33,001 nt of DNA from Pedobacter sp. ASV28 (lineage in GTDB: Bacteria; Bacteroidota; Bacteroidia; Sphingobacteriales; Sphingobacteriaceae). Positions 32,948-33,001 of this stretch are shown here, piece by piece. The stretch spans positions 1 to 33,001 of the forward strand of contig NZ_JAELTN010000054.1 in the NCBI RefSeq assembly GCF_016428855.1, given 5' to 3'. Each line of letters starts with the position of its first letter. Within the stretch, counting starts at the first letter, position 1. The notes under the pieces are model-generated. The model made no database searches and was not told where the DNA came from. It was given only the letters and a program-made list of their open reading frames with translations. Both the position numbers and the translations under genes were made by a program.

Positions 32948-33001
32948 CTGTCTCTTATACACATCTGACGCTGCCGACGATCGAGCCATAGTGTAGATGT
33001 G
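32948..33001 (-). other. Unremoved Nextera/Illumina i5 adapter at contig end
   Basis: The reverse complement of the start adapter: mosaic end CTGTCTCTTATACACATCT (32948-32966), GACGCTGCCGACGA (32967-32980), index TCGAGCCATA (32981-32990) and part of P5 (32991-33001). The index is the exact complement of the one at 41-50. Confidence 0.98.

Noticed and set aside
32948..32989. N-terminal MARSSAASDVYKRQ of the last barrel protein
   Set aside because: Encoded exactly by 14 codons of Nextera adapter; a known database artefact.
1..33001. CRISPR arrays, phage, integrase, toxin-antitoxin or known defence genes
   Set aside because: No direct-repeat arrays and no recognisable marker proteins on either strand.

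Overview
The window looks like one complete assembly contig from a Bacteroidota genome, most like Sphingobacteriaceae (a Pedobacter-type bacterium). Support comes from Bacteroidota-style promoters (TTG about 19-21 bases before TAnnTTTG), few Shine-Dalgarno-like sites, a Por/T9SS C-terminal sorting domain, an OstA-like protein, an MG2/plug surface protein, BshA, FabV and a PF14905-type outer-membrane barrel. I see no plasmid, phage or CRISPR functions and no tRNA or rRNA genes. Both ends are unremoved Nextera/Illumina adapter carrying the same 10-base index, so the first and last genes are cut by the assembly, not by biology.

Layout. 84-831 is a truncated secreted LamG protein. 983-1939 is a regulator joining a Crp-type sensor to an AraC-type DNA-binding domain, with a 36-bp perfect palindrome between it and the LamG gene. 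2141-3459 is a T9SS-exported protein broken by a frameshift. 3825-9978 holds housekeeping and redox genes: fabV, a SulP transporter, a pirin, a small membrane protein, a PaaE/Hmp-like flavin/2Fe-2S reductase and an MltD-like transglycosylase. 10208-15302 has an RluB-type pseudouridine synthase with a repeat-rich tail, two tandem secreted lactonase-fold propellers, a J-domain/KTSC protein, a decayed fragment of a third lactonase, and a lipoprotein. 15351-17234 is a GH35 beta-galactosidase. 17453-23509 carries bshA, a coiled-coil exported protein, a PH-like membrane protein overlapping tilS, and a divergent OstA-like gene. 23676-28109 carries a 2-oxoglutarate oxygenase, an exported MsrA, an outer-membrane barrel, and a TetR/nitroreductase operon. 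28569-31286 is a large MG2/plug-like surface protein. A small lipoprotein and the 3' end of a PF14905 barrel close the contig.

The common thread is envelope and surface biology (lipopolysaccharide transport, barrels, T9SS cargo, peptidoglycan cleavage, glycan hydrolysis) plus thiol and oxidative-stress functions (bshA, msrA, nitroreductase, flavoreductase). I found no obvious new multi-gene system. The most interesting signals are the Crp-AraC fusion with its possible operator, the lactonase array with a decayed third copy, the 29-residue repeats in the pseudouridine synthase, a short inverted-repeat-bounded element after msrA, and a divergent promoter pair that may make leaderless messages. 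Family names come from recognising motifs by eye; no searches were run.
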